From the NCBI GenBank assembly GCA_003485765.1, contig DNHS01000051.1, forward strand, positions 62,001 through 126,000: a stretch of DNA of 64,000 bases, written 5' to 3'. Position numbers and translations under genes: made by a program. This stretch comes from Candidatus Omnitrophota bacterium (lineage in GTDB: Bacteria > Omnitrophota > Gorgyraeia > Gorgyraeales > Gorgyraeaceae). Numbering within the stretch: position 1 is the first letter of the stretch; the number at the start of each line of letters is the position of its first letter. The notes under the pieces were generated by a model that was not told where the DNA came from, made no database searches, and was given only the letters and a program-made list of their open reading frames with translations. Positions 40,714 to 51,054 of the stretch are shown here, one piece after another.

Positions 40714-41534
40714 ATCTTGCTTCTTTCTAATAAAGGCGCCTTTTTTGAGAACTCCAGGATATGCGTTGGTACTATGTTGATCATCTTGCAACAGATATCA
40801 AATATTTTGTTGGTATCCGGATATACGCCAACCCCATATACGTTCCGCATTAATATCTTAAGCGCATTACATATAGATAGCGGAACTACTTTATTATAAA
40901 GGCCTTTTCTGAGGAAGAAAATTCTTCTGAGAGGGGTTCTTTTTCTCTTATTTAAACCATCCCAGTGAACCGAACTAACAGGAGGATTATGGATGTAGAA
41001 ACGCTCACCTTCATATTTTATAAATGTTAATTCATCATGTAAAACAGTGTAATCATTTGGAATGAGTTTCACAATCGTTGATTTCCCGGATCCTGACGGA
41101 CCTGCAAATATAACTCCTCTATTTTTATAACAAACGCTCGAACAATGTATTGCAATGCTATTATATGATGGGGAAATAAATCTGTAAATCTCCATTAAGG
41201 AAAATAGAATAAAATTCGTCATTCTTCTCCCGTTACAAGTTGCAAGAATATATCCTTTCTTAGTCCTTGCGTCAAAAACACACTTGCCATTTAAATTTGA
41301 TATCTTAACCAAAAACTTGGAATAAGAAGACGTTTTTATATTGCGCTGGATATAAACGTTCTTTTTTTTGGAAGGCTTGCTCTGCTTAATAAAAATAGAT
41401 ATATGTTTTTCCTTATTAAAATTATCAAATTTAAACCCTGCTAAACGTTCTTCTAAACATTGGAATAACTTATGGCTTTTACATGTCAGTGTGCAAGGAA
41501 TCTGAGCTATTTTTAAACTTAGATTAAATTCCAC
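40701..41534 (-). CDS. HPr kinase-like ATPase
   Basis: A protein of 277 residues. A beta-rich N-terminal part precedes a P-loop (GPSGSGKS, 145-152) and an Asp (HDEL, 167) in the Walker B position, as in HprK C-terminal domains. Related kinases phosphorylate lasso precursors (PadeK, ThcoK) or occur with PqqD and radical SAM genes as HprK-related proteins. It is the first gene of the putative peptide cluster and lies 31 bases downstream of the V-ATPase K gene. Function here is inferred. Confidence 0.78.
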   Translation of the reverse strand: MEFNLSLKIAQIPCTLTCKSHKLFQCLEERLAGFKFDNFNKEKHISIFIKQSKPSKKKNVYIQRNIKTSSYSKFLVKISNLNGKCVFDARTKKGYILATCNGRRMTNFILFSLMEIYRFISPSYNSIAIHCSSVCYKNRGVIFAGPSGSGKSTIVKLIPNDYTVLHDELTFIKYEGERFYIHNPPVSSVHWDGLNKRKRTPLRRIFFLRKGLYNKVVPLSICNALKILMRNVYGVGVYPDTNKIFDICCKMINIVPTHILEFSKKAPLLERSKICLL

Positions 41535-41564
41535 AAAATCATTAAGCCTTATATTTTAATTTAT

Positions 41565-42026
41565 CTACATGCCGGATAATTTGCCTATCGCCATCAAGGT
41601 GAATACCATTGTAAATATTGCGACTGTCTCTATGATACCTAGGACCATCAGATAGTTTCCAAAGCCTTTTCCTGTCTCACCCATTGCATCGCTGGCTGAA
41701 GCAGCTGCTAATCCCTGATACCACGCTGAAAAACCTATTGCAGCTCCTGATAAGGCTCCCAGTATCCCAAGCGCCGCTGTATTTTGTACAGTTTTACTGG
41801 CTTCCAATAAAGCGTTCATAACTATCATCCCATAAATTGTCTGGGTAAGAGGCGCTCCTACAAACGCCAGGAATATAAACGGCGCGGTTTTATTCTGGGC
41901 GAAACATTTCTTCCATGCTCCTATCGCAGCCATACCTGCTACTCCTGCGCCAGCGCCTGAGCCGATAGCTGAAAAGGCAAGCGCCGCGCCTGCTATCCCG
42001 ATATCTTTAAAATTTGACATATCCAT
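41565..42026 (-). CDS. atpK: V/A-ATPase subunit K, four-helix form, Na+-type ligands (operon 1)
   Basis: A protein of 153 residues with four membrane helices from a duplicated hairpin. The second hairpin carries E133 followed by Thr (IIETVAI), while the first has L60-T61-Q62 in place of the Glu; Q104 is also present. These match the Na+ ligands of E. hirae NtpK (family knowledge). One carboxylate per four helices implies a low ion-to-ATP ratio, typical of a pump. It is the last gene of operon 1. Confidence 0.9.
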   Translation of the reverse strand: MDMSNFKDIGIAGAALAFSAIGSGAGAGVAGMAAIGAWKKCFAQNKTAPFIFLAFVGAPLTQTIYGMIVMNALLEASKTVQNTAALGILGALSGAAIGFSAWYQGLAAASASDAMGETGKGFGNYLMVLGIIETVAIFTMVFTLMAIGKLSGM

Positions 42027-42039
42027 AAATTCTCCTCCC

Positions 42040-43776
42040 CTATTTTAACCTAAAAGGATTATACTCTGTACCTGACCATTCCATATCCAAATGCCCTGAA
42101 AATTCAAGCACATTCAGTCTCACCCCATGAACCAGTATAGACAATATACCCATCGCGAGATTCAGGGTATGTCCCGCAAAAAGCACAAAAGCGCTAAACA
42201 AAATGCTTAAAAAACTGGCTGTTCCTATGCTACCTGCTATCTGGTTAAATGCGTTTGCTATTGCCACCCCTGCGAGCCCTACCGCGAATAATCTTATATA
42301 GGAGACTATATCCGCAAAACTATTCACGAGTTTCAATAAAAAATCTCCAAGTCCAGCTCCGATACCGGCAAATATGTTTTTCCCGGGACTTGTAAATAAA
42401 ATAATAAGGGTTGAGCCTCCTATAAAAATCCATTTCCCAATACTTGGAAATTCAAAATTCAATATGAGGGCTTTTGCCAGAAAATACGCGCACCATAAAA
42501 CCGCTATCCACCCTATATCGCTCAACGCCTTTAAAGACGGCCATTTTCTTAAAATTTTCCAGATATGAGCGAGGCTCAGCTGTACTGCGCCTATTAAAAA
42601 ACATAAGGCCTGGACATTTGTGTTGTTGGAGAGATATGGGACAAGAGGTTTTATCCATATGTGCGGCCCGAAAAATACGCCTGTCATCAGGCCCCATGCA
42701 ATAGCGCAGCTACTCAGGACATATGTTAAGAAAAAAATTGATTTATCTTTTATAGCCTTAAACTTTTTCTGCGCTATTAAAGCTATTAGGAAATACGTAA
42801 GCCCATAGCCCGCATCGCCTATAAGCATGCCGAAAAATATAGAAAAGAATATTAAAAAATACGGGCTTATATCCAGCTCTCTGTATCCCGGAATAGTGTT
42901 TATAATGCTGAATATGGGTTTTATTACTTCCACCCATTTAGGATTTTTTATAAGGGTCGGGGGAAAGTCATTTTCGTCCGGTTCACTTATTAATACGCCC
43001 CATTTTTCTTTTGAGGCTGAGCTTTCTATAATGCCTAATTTATTCTCCGGACAATACCCTTTTAAATAAGAAAGTTTTTCAAAATTCCCTGCGCCCTCCC
43101 GTATTTCATTAAATTCTATTATAACGCCGAGTTTTTTCTCATATTTTATCAATTCGTTTTTATGCGCGCTGATTTCTAGAAATCTTTTGTTTATCCTGAC
43201 CAGGTTTTCTTCGCAGTCTTTCTTTTTTAAAAACATCTCTTCCAGGCTTACTTCAGGCAGAGCCAAGGTCTCAAAAGGCAGTTTAATATCCTCTCTGAAT
43301 ATTGCTGCGCAGTAAATAATTTTGCCTTTTTCAAAAATCTTTTCTATTATCACGCCTTTAGGAGCATCTTTGATTTCCCTGGTACTAAGTTTGCAGAGCC
43401 TTACCCGTATATTTTTAGTTTCCAGGCCCTCAATTGCCTCAGGGTCAAAATCCCCCCATTCATTCCATATTTCTATATCGCGTTTCAGGATTTGCAATTC
43501 TTCTACCAGTGTTTCTTTTTCATCCAGAAGCCCGGCTATCTCATCTATAAGGACATCTTCTTTGTTATCCGAAATAGCCTGATTTTTTATATCATGTAAA
43601 ACCGCGATAGCTTTTAAAATGTGGTTTAATTTTTCCTTAAGCGCCACGATGTTTTCCCCTAAAGGCGCGTTCTCATGCTCCACATGCAAAAGCCCCAGCC
43701 TTCTCACAGATTCAAGCGTGGAATCAATATCCTTTGACTGGGTTATTAAAATTATCTTTTTCATTTTGACTATCAT
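42040..43776 (-). CDS. atpI: V/A-ATPase subunit I (a-type stator, operon 1)
   Basis: A protein of 578 residues. The N-terminal half (1-300) is a soluble coiled-coil arm (LEEMFLKKKDCEENLVRIN); the C-terminal half has seven to eight membrane helices starting at FLIFFSIFFGMLIGDAGYG (about 316). It includes VNSFADIVSYIRLFAVGLAG with the essential Arg. Forms the ion half-channels with K. It overlaps subunit D by 4 bases. Confidence 0.92.
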   Translation of the reverse strand: MIVKMKKIILITQSKDIDSTLESVRRLGLLHVEHENAPLGENIVALKEKLNHILKAIAVLHDIKNQAISDNKEDVLIDEIAGLLDEKETLVEELQILKRDIEIWNEWGDFDPEAIEGLETKNIRVRLCKLSTREIKDAPKGVIIEKIFEKGKIIYCAAIFREDIKLPFETLALPEVSLEEMFLKKKDCEENLVRINKRFLEISAHKNELIKYEKKLGVIIEFNEIREGAGNFEKLSYLKGYCPENKLGIIESSASKEKWGVLISEPDENDFPPTLIKNPKWVEVIKPIFSIINTIPGYRELDISPYFLIFFSIFFGMLIGDAGYGLTYFLIALIAQKKFKAIKDKSIFFLTYVLSSCAIAWGLMTGVFFGPHIWIKPLVPYLSNNTNVQALCFLIGAVQLSLAHIWKILRKWPSLKALSDIGWIAVLWCAYFLAKALILNFEFPSIGKWIFIGGSTLIILFTSPGKNIFAGIGAGLGDFLLKLVNSFADIVSYIRLFAVGLAGVAIANAFNQIAGSIGTASFLSILFSAFVLFAGHTLNLAMGILSILVHGVRLNVLEFSGHLDMEWSGTEYNPFRLK

Positions 43777-44390
43777 ATTAAAACAGCCTCTAAGCTCATT
43801 CTTTTTATCTTATTCTTCGCCATCTTGGAACGTCCTACCGCGCCGGCCTGCTGGTCGCCTAGATAAATTCTTATCCGTCTTATATTATCAGCGCACTCCG
43901 GGATCTTTACTTTTTCAAAAAGATTTACCCGCTGGTTTGTAACCCTGAGCTCCTCGCTCAGTATACTCAATTGTCCATTCAGTATCTTTTTCTCTTCCAG
44001 AAAAGTTACAAACTTCCTTAACTCGATAATCGCGGTATCAACCCATAGCGGCGTTAAAAATAAATCGTATTCAGCCTCTTCGAATTCCATTTTTTCAAAT
44101 ACCTGTATATCCACGCCCGCTATATTAAAACTCGAGGTAGCAATATTTTTAGGCTTTATCCAACCGGCTACATAATCTCCGGGTTCCTCCAGAAGATTTG
44201 CCCACTCGCTTATCTCGTTCTCCAGATTATCCAGTTCCTGATTTTTCAGGTTTAATTTTTCGCGAACCCGCTGTATCTCAAGCTGCATCTGCTGTTTCTT
44301 TAGCTGCAATATAGGTAGATAGCGCTCGAATCTTTTCAGGCCGTCGCGTTGTCTTTTCAGCTCGCCCTTTGTAAATTTGATTTTCCCCAT
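43773..44390 (-). CDS. atpD: V/A-ATPase subunit D (central rotor, operon 1)
   Basis: A protein of 205 residues, long coiled coils at both ends. It opens KIKFTKGELKRQRDGLKRFE and ends RRIRIYLGDQQAGAVGRSKMAKNKI, the canonical D-subunit ends (K-T-x-x-L and the GDQ...GR.K...K segment). Forms the rotor shaft. It lies 3 bases after B and overlaps I by 4. Confidence 0.92.
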   Translation of the reverse strand: MGKIKFTKGELKRQRDGLKRFERYLPILQLKKQQMQLEIQRVREKLNLKNQELDNLENEISEWANLLEEPGDYVAGWIKPKNIATSSFNIAGVDIQVFEKMEFEEAEYDLFLTPLWVDTAIIELRKFVTFLEEKKILNGQLSILSEELRVTNQRVNLFEKVKIPECADNIRRIRIYLGDQQAGAVGRSKMAKNKIKRMSLEAVLI

Positions 44391-44393
44391 GTA

Positions 44394-45689
44394 TTATTTC
44401 TTCGGCCAGAATTCGCTTGTGAGTTCAGTCTTTATGCTTATTTCTGTCAGTTCGAAATTCTCCGCCAGGATCTGCCATCCAAGGTCCAGGGCTTTTTCCA
44501 ATGGTATATCCACGGAAATATTCATCATTCTTTCTTCAAACGCCCTGCCATATTTAAGGAGCTTCTTGTCCCATTCGCTCATATGAAAACCCATCGACTG
44601 CTTTTCAAGGGCTTCTCTGTAATCGCTAAATAGCTGAATCATCCTGTCCATTATGGCGCGATGGTCTTTCCTGGTTTTGCCGTTAACCAGCTGCTTCAAG
44701 CGGCTTAATGAACCGAACGGCTCGATTGATTTATTTCTCAGATAAAACTGGCCTTCTGTAATATATCCAGTATTATCGGGAACAGGGTGGGTCACGTCAT
44801 CTCCAGGCATCGTGGTGACAGCCAGTATTGTTATGGATCCTGCTGTATCAAAATCAACTGCCTTTTCATAGCGCTTTGCCAGCTGGCTGTATAAATCTCC
44901 GGGATATCCTCTATTGGAAGGGATCTGCTCCATGGTAATCGATATTTCTTTCAGGGCGTCACAGAAATTCGTCATGTCGCTCAAAAGTACCAGGACGCGC
45001 TTACCTTGCAGCGCAAACTGCTCAGCTACAGCCAAGCTCAGATCAGGCACGAGCAGGCACTCTACGGTAGGGTCCTGGGCTGTGTGCACGAAAAATATCG
45101 CCCTGGATAGAGACCCGTTTTTCTCAAGAGTATCTCTAAAGAAAAGATAATCGTCGTACTTAAGCCCCATGCCTCCCAATATTATAATATCCACTTCCGC
45201 CTGCATCGCTATGCGTGCTAATAGCTCATTGTATGGCTCTCCTGGCACTGAGAATATCGGAAGTTTCTGAGACTCAACAAGAGAATTAAATATATCTATC
45301 ATAGGAATGCCGGTGCGTATCATTTTCCTGGGAATAATCCTTTTCGCCGGGTTCACTGAAGGCCCGCCTATCTCAACCATATTTTCCTCTAAGATTGGCC
45401 CATTATCTCTGGGAAGGCCTGCGCCGTTAAACAAACGGCCTAGAAGATTTTCCGTAAAAGAAACTCTCATAGGATGCCCCAGGAACCTTATCTTGTCTTC
45501 TGTTGAGATGCCGCGGCTTCCTGCGTATATCTGCAGATATACCCTTTCTCCGTCTATCCTTATTACCTGCGCCAGGGATTTTCCTGCTTTTGAAGATATC
45601 TCAGCTAGGTCACTGTAACCCACGTCTCTCGCCTCAACAGTAATTACGTTGCCTGCTATCTGAATTATACGATTATAGATTTTTTGCAT
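44394..45689 (-). CDS. atpB: V/A-ATPase subunit B (non-catalytic, operon 1)
   Basis: A protein of 431 residues. It keeps the B-subunit pattern [34 protein letters not shown] (degenerate P-loop), [11 protein letters not shown] and [20 protein letters not shown]. Forms the non-catalytic interfaces with A. It overlaps A by 25 bases. Normal length for the Chlamydia/spirochaete-type enzyme. Confidence 0.93.
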   Translation of the reverse strand: MQKIYNRIIQIAGNVITVEARDVGYSDLAEISSKAGKSLAQVIRIDGERVYLQIYAGSRGISTEDKIRFLGHPMRVSFTENLLGRLFNGAGLPRDNGPILEENMVEIGGPSVNPAKRIIPRKMIRTGIPMIDIFNSLVESQKLPIFSVPGEPYNELLARIAMQAEVDIIILGGMGLKYDDYLFFRDTLEKNGSLSRAIFFVHTAQDPTVECLLVPDLSLAVAEQFALQGKRVLVLLSDMTNFCDALKEISITMEQIPSNRGYPGDLYSQLAKRYEKAVDFDTAGSITILAVTTMPGDDVTHPVPDNTGYITEGQFYLRNKSIEPFGSLSRLKQLVNGKTRKDHRAIMDRMIQLFSDYREALEKQSMGFHMSEWDKKLLKYGRAFEERMMNISVDIPLEKALDLGWQILAENFELTEISIKTELTSEFWPKK

Positions 45690-47398
45690 TTTTCTTTTAC
45701 CTGGTTTTCTTTTTTATTGAAATCTTCCGTCCGCCATTCGGACGAATTCCATTCAATAAATACCTGCCTAAGGCTTTGAAAGAACTTCCTGGCAGTATTT
45801 TTATCTTCAAAACTAAACTCGGATTTTATAATCTCATATAAGACATGAAATACATATTTCTGCCTTTCTTCAATCGTAGCTGCGTCCACTTCGTCAAACG
45901 CATTCTGCTGGAGATACACGTCGTCTATAAACTCGCCTTTAAGATAAACTATGAAATCCTGTAAAGACGTGCCTTCTTCTCCTACTACTTTCATCATCTG
46001 TTTTACTTCATAGCTTCTCTTCAAAACAGCCTGGGCCGCCTTTATCTCTTTATCTTCTATAAAACTGCTATATTTACTCCAGCTTTCAAGAGGATCTATG
46101 GCAGGGTATCTTCTTGCGTCAGACCTTTCTCGCGAAAGCCCGTGGAACGCACCTACTACTTTTAATGTGGCCTGCGTAACAGGCTCCTCAAAATTTCCAC
46201 CTGCGGGGCTTACTGTGCCGCCTATTGTAACAGAACCTAAACTCCCGCCATGCAATCTCACCAGGCCTGCTCGTTCATAAAATGAGGCTATTCTGTTTTC
46301 AAGATATGCGGGAAACGCCTCTTCTCCGGGAATTTCTTCCAATCTTCCGGACATCTCTCTCATTGCCTGCGCCCATCTGGAAGTAGAATCAGCCAAAAGT
46401 AATACATTTAACCCCATCTGGCGGTAATACTCCGCGATAGTGACAGCAGTGTAAACGCTTGATTCCCTTGCGCTCACCGGCATCGAGCTGGTATTACATA
46501 TAATAACAGTCCTCTCTATAAGGCTTTTCTTTGTCCGGGGATCTACAAGATGCGGGAATTCCCTTAATGTCTCCACGACTTCTCCAGCTCTTTCTCCGCA
46601 CGCCGCTATAATAACTATGTCAATCTCCGCGTGCTTACTGATAAGCTGCTGCAAAACTGTTTTTCCTGAGCCAAAAGGGCCTGGTATGCAATAAGTGCCG
46701 CCAAGCGCAACAGGCATAAGTGTATCTATAATCCTTATTTTTGTTGTCAATGGCCTGGATGGTTTTAACTTTTCAGCAAAACACGTAATAGGCACTTTTA
46801 CAGGCCAGACTTGAGACATGCTGCAGGGGTGAATATTCCCATGTTCATCCTTTAACTCTGCTATTACATGTTGAATATTATACTTACCTTTAATCGCTAT
46901 CTTTTCTACTTCTACCGCGCCTTTTAAAACAAACGGCGCCATGATCCAGTGTTCAAAAATACCTTCATGCGTAAAGCCTAATTTTTCGCCTGGTTTTAAT
47001 TTTTGACCAATTTTGGCAACCGGCGTAAATTCCCATTCCTTTTTATTATCCAGGGCTTCTAAGTACAAACCTCTTTTTAAGAAAAATCCTGACTTTTCCG
47101 CCAATTGCGGCAAAGGATTTTGAAGACCATCGAATATCTGGCCTAATAGCCCAGGCCCAAGCTCTACCGAGAGGAGCTCTCCTGTAAATTCTACCTTTTC
47201 CCCCAGCTTCAAGCCCTTTGTGTCTTCATAAACCTGTAGTTCAGCCTTGTTACCTGTAACGCGTATTACCTCTGATTTAAGCCTCTCATCGTTATGCAAT
47301 ATGAAAGCAACTTCATTCTGCATAACATGGTCATGAAACTCAACCGTTGCCATGTTCCCGTTTAGTCCCGTAAGAACACCTATTCTGGATGCGCTCAT
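45665..47398 (-). CDS. atpA: V/A-ATPase catalytic subunit A (operon 1)
   Basis: A protein of 577 residues. Walker [13 protein letters not shown], the catalytic Glu region [17 protein letters not shown], and the bulge region typical of A subunits (about 120-190) are present. Drives rotation by ATP hydrolysis or synthesis. It overlaps the DUF2764 gene by 4 bases and B by 25. Confidence 0.95.
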   Translation of the reverse strand: MSASRIGVLTGLNGNMATVEFHDHVMQNEVAFILHNDERLKSEVIRVTGNKAELQVYEDTKGLKLGEKVEFTGELLSVELGPGLLGQIFDGLQNPLPQLAEKSGFFLKRGLYLEALDNKKEWEFTPVAKIGQKLKPGEKLGFTHEGIFEHWIMAPFVLKGAVEVEKIAIKGKYNIQHVIAELKDEHGNIHPCSMSQVWPVKVPITCFAEKLKPSRPLTTKIRIIDTLMPVALGGTYCIPGPFGSGKTVLQQLISKHAEIDIVIIAACGERAGEVVETLREFPHLVDPRTKKSLIERTVIICNTSSMPVSARESSVYTAVTIAEYYRQMGLNVLLLADSTSRWAQAMREMSGRLEEIPGEEAFPAYLENRIASFYERAGLVRLHGGSLGSVTIGGTVSPAGGNFEEPVTQATLKVVGAFHGLSRERSDARRYPAIDPLESWSKYSSFIEDKEIKAAQAVLKRSYEVKQMMKVVGEEGTSLQDFIVYLKGEFIDDVYLQQNAFDEVDAATIEERQKYVFHVLYEIIKSEFSFEDKNTARKFFQSLRQVFIEWNSSEWRTEDFNKKENQVKEKCKKSIIV

Positions 47399-47925
47399 AT
47401 TTTCCCCGCCATTTTTTCTAAAGCCTTCATGCCATCGCCTGAATTAATTATATCCCAACGCTCTAATATCTGAAGCTGGAGGCAATATACCACAAGATAT
47501 TCTATATCAAAATAATGGCCTGTTTTAATTTCTTCCATCTTCTCCCATCTTATCTTATCCAGATGCAATTCGCCATCCATAGGAGAATCCTGGTTCATTG
47601 CCCAATGAGCCAATGGCGCAATAAAAGGGTCGAACCCTGTGCTGCCACGCAGGTATTTGGCCTGGTCTTTTCCCTTTTTATCTGCCCTTATTCTCGCAAG
47701 TTCGTTCCTCAGATTTCTATCAAAGGTCTTCCATTCTTTCAATAGAGGCAGTTTATCTTCTACATCTTCCGAAGGCCCTGTAGACGCCCTTTCTAAAATA
47801 TTTCTGTCTTCTTTGCCCAGCTCAAACCTGCATTTTTCAAGAAAATCCGAATAAGTAAAAGGCGGCTTCATCCCAAACTGAAGCATTGGTAAACTCGCAA
47901 TTAAATAATAGTAGCTATTTTTCAT
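47395..47925 (-). CDS. DUF2764 protein, subunit C equivalent (operon 1)
   Basis: A protein of 176 residues: YYYLIASLPMLQFGMKPP at the N-terminus and RWEKMEEIKTGHYFDIEYLVVYCLQLQILERW near the end. DUF2764 occurs in V-ATPase operons of Chlamydia, spirochaetes and Bacteroidetes, where no ordinary C subunit is found. It overlaps E by 4 bases and A by 4. Confidence 0.88.
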   Translation of the reverse strand: MKNSYYYLIASLPMLQFGMKPPFTYSDFLEKCRFELGKEDRNILERASTGPSEDVEDKLPLLKEWKTFDRNLRNELARIRADKKGKDQAKYLRGSTGFDPFIAPLAHWAMNQDSPMDGELHLDKIRWEKMEEIKTGHYFDIEYLVVYCLQLQILERWDIINSGDGMKALEKMAGKI

Positions 47926-48524
47926 TTTATTAATTTTGCCAGTTCAGGATTAAGATAAACACATAGTGTTTCCAATAATCCTTCGTCGCTAAAATCAAAA
48001 TAAGACTTACCCTTGTCAAAACTTATTGAAAACCCTGTGTTTATATTAGCCGAAGGCTTAAATTCCACGCCTGATTTCACTTTGTCTTTTAATTGAGACA
48101 TAAAGGCGTTTTTTATTTTTTCCAGGTCAACTTTATTTACCAGCGCCCTTACATCGCCTGCTTGGCCGTTTTTCTCAACATATTTATCTATTAAACCTGC
48201 CAGTATGCCTGCTATCTCTTCATTGGACAGGGCCTTATTTATTTCGCCTGCTATAATCTTATTCAGCATCTTTCTTATATCTTCTTTTAGACTAAGTATG
48301 AGATCTCTAGCTGCCTGCTTTATGCTAAGATTGGCGCTTGTTTTGGTTTTATCAGCCTCTCTATTAGCCTTCTGAATAATTTCATCAGCAAGTTTTCTTG
48401 CATCATCCAGAATCTTTCTAGCATCTTGCCTGGCTTTATCCTCTATTACCTTTGCCTTTTCCTCTGCTGACTTTATCCCTTCCTGATTTATTTTTTCAAG
48501 AAGCTCTTTTAAATTTTCTGACAT
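47922..48524 (-). CDS. atpE: V/A-ATPase subunit E (peripheral stalk, operon 1)
   Basis: A protein of 200 residues: a long N-terminal coiled coil rich in Lys, Glu and Ala (EEKAKVIEDKARQDARKILDD) and a C-terminal alpha/beta head (FSISFDKGKSYFDFSDEGLLE). First gene of operon 1, 60 bases after the Usp gene. Order E-DUF2764-A-B-D-I-K is the same as in Chlamydia-type operons. Confidence 0.9.
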   Translation of the reverse strand: MSENLKELLEKINQEGIKSAEEKAKVIEDKARQDARKILDDARKLADEIIQKANREADKTKTSANLSIKQAARDLILSLKEDIRKMLNKIIAGEINKALSNEEIAGILAGLIDKYVEKNGQAGDVRALVNKVDLEKIKNAFMSQLKDKVKSGVEFKPSANINTGFSISFDKGKSYFDFSDEGLLETLCVYLNPELAKLIK

Positions 48525-48584
48525 CTCTCACCTCTATATATTGTTTTTATTTTGATTTCCGCGTAGTTCCGCCTGACTAAAAAC

Positions 48585-49061
48585 CTATTGCAACTCTTTA
48601 TACAGCCTCTCTACTTCCTGCGGATTTTTGACCACCACCACAGGGCATGGAGATTCTCTGAATATTCTCTCGCCTTCGCTATAGGATGCCTCTTTCCAGG
48701 ATAAGACCTCTTTCAGATCTCCTATCACAAGTAAATCAGCCTTTAATTCCTTTGCCTTGTTAGTTACTTCGGTATGAACCTCTCCTCTTAAAATCAAAGA
48801 TTCAAATTCTACTTTTTTATTTTCCGCAAGGGTTTTAACTCTCTGCATAAAAAACTTGGATTGCTGTTCCATATCTATCTCGTATTCCCTTGCCTCAATC
48901 TCTACGAATATCCTGCTTTTTAATAACTCCTGTATGGCTTTTTCGTCTATAACATAAATGGCAGTCAATTTTGCCTGAAGAAGCTTTGCGAGGTAGATTG
49001 CATACTTCATAGTAATTATAGAAGCTGGTCCGCCTGCAAGCGGCGTAACGATATTCTTCAA
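48585..49061 (-). CDS. Universal stress protein family
   Basis: A protein of 158 residues with an UspA-like Rossmann fold: [20 protein letters not shown] at the N-terminus, AKELKADLLVIGDL in the middle, and ESPCPVVVVKNP at the end. The G-2x-G-9x-G(S/T) ATP motif is poorly conserved. It overlaps the D subunit of operon 2 by 4 bases and so is the last gene of that operon. Its role beside a V-ATPase is not established. Confidence 0.85.
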   Translation of the reverse strand: MKNIVTPLAGGPASIITMKYAIYLAKLLQAKLTAIYVIDEKAIQELLKSRIFVEIEAREYEIDMEQQSKFFMQRVKTLAENKKVEFESLILRGEVHTEVTNKAKELKADLLVIGDLKEVLSWKEASYSEGERIFRESPCPVVVVKNPQEVERLYKELQ

Positions 49062-49675
49062 TTTCTAATCCTTTCCTTTATGAGCTTCAGCATAGAAAAC
49101 GCTTCTCTGTCGTATTCGTCAAGCCTGTCGTTTATATACTTTACGCTATCCTCATAAAAAGGCAGGTATATCTTTTCAAGGGCATTTACCTTTCTTATTG
49201 TCTTCTGAACCTCTTTAGCAATCCTTATAAGAGCAATCTTTTTTTCCGCAAGCTGAGTTATTAACTTCAGGGCTTCTTTGAATTTGACCATAACTTCATC
49301 CACATAAAAACTCACTTCATGAGAGCTATAGTATGGAGGATTTTCTTTTACATTCATAGTTATTATAGGTAAACTCACCCCCATGACCCTTCTTTCAGAA
49401 ATAGAAAGGCTTGTTTTTATATCTATTGAAAAACTAAGTTCTTCCAGCCTTTTTCTGCCCATTATAACCACTGCCCTATCCACAAGGCCATACGCCTCCT
49501 GTAAGGCGGTGTCTACCTTGCGCTGAATCCTATCCACAATATGCACGATAGAGGTCAATTCATTTACGAGAATCCTTCTTTTCTCGTCTAACAGACTATG
49601 GCCTTCTCTTGTAAGAGACAATAATTTCTTGGACTTTAAAAGATTTGTCTTTGTGGCGGCTATGTTAATTTTCAT
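49058..49675 (-). CDS. atpD: V/A-ATPase subunit D (central rotor, operon 2)
   Basis: A protein of 205 residues with typical D-subunit coiled coils ([27 protein letters not shown], then [19 protein letters not shown]). It differs strongly from the operon 1 copy. Overlaps B by 4 bases and Usp by 4. Confidence 0.92.
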   Translation of the reverse strand: MKINIAATKTNLLKSKKLLSLTREGHSLLDEKRRILVNELTSIVHIVDRIQRKVDTALQEAYGLVDRAVVIMGRKRLEELSFSIDIKTSLSISERRVMGVSLPIITMNVKENPPYYSSHEVSFYVDEVMVKFKEALKLITQLAEKKIALIRIAKEVQKTIRKVNALEKIYLPFYEDSVKYINDRLDEYDREAFSMLKLIKERIRN

Positions 49676-51054
49676 GATTTTTTCTTGTAATGTTTTTTAA
49701 GATCTTCTTCGCGTATCCTGACAAGTTCTTCTGCCGGGAGAATTGATACTACATCCCACCCCAGATCCAGCCCGTCTTCCAGGGTCCTGCGCTCCATGGG
49801 CCCCTGACTCAAGAATTTTTTCTCAAAATCTTCTCCGAATTTTAGGTATAACTTGTCGAGGTTTGAAAGCTCTTCTTCTCCTATGATTGACGCGAGCGCC
49901 CTGACATCTTTCACGTGAGCGTAACACGCGAATAACTGTGAAGCCAAAGACGGGTGATCGTCTCTAGTCAGGCCTTTTCCTATATTATCTTTCATGAGCC
50001 TTGATAGAGACGGAAGCCCTGCTATAGGAGGATATATCCCTCTATTGTACATCTCTCTCTCGAGAACGATCTGGCCTTCAGTAATGTAACCCGTAAGGTC
50101 AGGTATAGGATGCGTGATATCATCGTTAGGCATTGTCAAAATAGGGATCTGCGTTATAGAGCCTTTGATTCCTTTTATCATGCCTGCTCTCTCGTATATG
50201 CTCGCTAAATCGCTATAAAGATATCCTGGGTAGCCTTTTCTCGCTGGTATCTCGCCTCTTATCGTGGAAACCTCTCTCAATGCCTCGCAATAATTCGACA
50301 TGTCTGTCATGATCACAAGGACGTGCATGTTTTTCTTAAACGCCAGGTATTCAGCGCAGGTCAATGCCAATCTGGGGGTTAAAAGCCTTTCTGTTGACGG
50401 ACTGTCAGCCAGGCTCAGAAATATCGCGACCCTTTCAAGGACTCCTGATTCTTCGAAACTCTTTTGGAAAAATCTTGCCGTATCGTATTTAACGCCCATG
50501 GCCACGAAGATGACGCAAAAACTTTCTCCCTTGACCTGCGACTGGCGCGCAATCTGCGTGCCAAGAAGATCGTGCGGCAGGCCGCTTCCTGAGAATATCG
50601 GAAGTTTCTGTCCTCTCACGAGCGTATTCATGACGTCTATTGAAGAAATGCCTGTCTCTATAATATTTTCCGGATAATTTCTTGAAACAGGGTTTATCGC
50701 CAGACCGTTCACGTTTACCATTTCATCATACACAGGCTTTGGCATGCCGTCCAGAGGATTGCCAAGCCCGTCAAAAACCCTGCCCAGAACTTCTTCAGAT
50801 ACTCCTATTAAAAGAGGTTTTTCTTTAAAATTCACCCTGCAATTTTTTATAGCCAGGCCGCTTGTGCCTCCCAGGACTTCCACGACCGCGAAACCTTTGC
50901 CGACCTCAAGCGTAATCCCGAGTCTGGACTTTCCTTCGTCATCGACTATCTCCACAATCTCGTTATATCCTACGTTATGGATATTGCGTATGATAAAAAT
51001 AGGCCCTGTTATTTCTTCTAATCCGACATATTCTCTTAAATTGTACTCTTTCAT
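49672..51054 (-). CDS. atpB: V/A-ATPase subunit B (non-catalytic, operon 2)
   Basis: A protein of 460 residues: [29 protein letters not shown] in place of a true P-loop, [19 protein letters not shown], and [19 protein letters not shown]. Longer than the operon 1 copy and closer to T. thermophilus and clostridial B subunits. It overlaps D by 4 bases and starts 1 base before the A stop. Confidence 0.94.
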   Translation of the reverse strand: MKEYNLREYVGLEEITGPIFIIRNIHNVGYNEIVEIVDDEGKSRLGITLEVGKGFAVVEVLGGTSGLAIKNCRVNFKEKPLLIGVSEEVLGRVFDGLGNPLDGMPKPVYDEMVNVNGLAINPVSRNYPENIIETGISSIDVMNTLVRGQKLPIFSGSGLPHDLLGTQIARQSQVKGESFCVIFVAMGVKYDTARFFQKSFEESGVLERVAIFLSLADSPSTERLLTPRLALTCAEYLAFKKNMHVLVIMTDMSNYCEALREVSTIRGEIPARKGYPGYLYSDLASIYERAGMIKGIKGSITQIPILTMPNDDITHPIPDLTGYITEGQIVLEREMYNRGIYPPIAGLPSLSRLMKDNIGKGLTRDDHPSLASQLFACYAHVKDVRALASIIGEEELSNLDKLYLKFGEDFEKKFLSQGPMERRTLEDGLDLGWDVVSILPAEELVRIREEDLKKHYKKKS

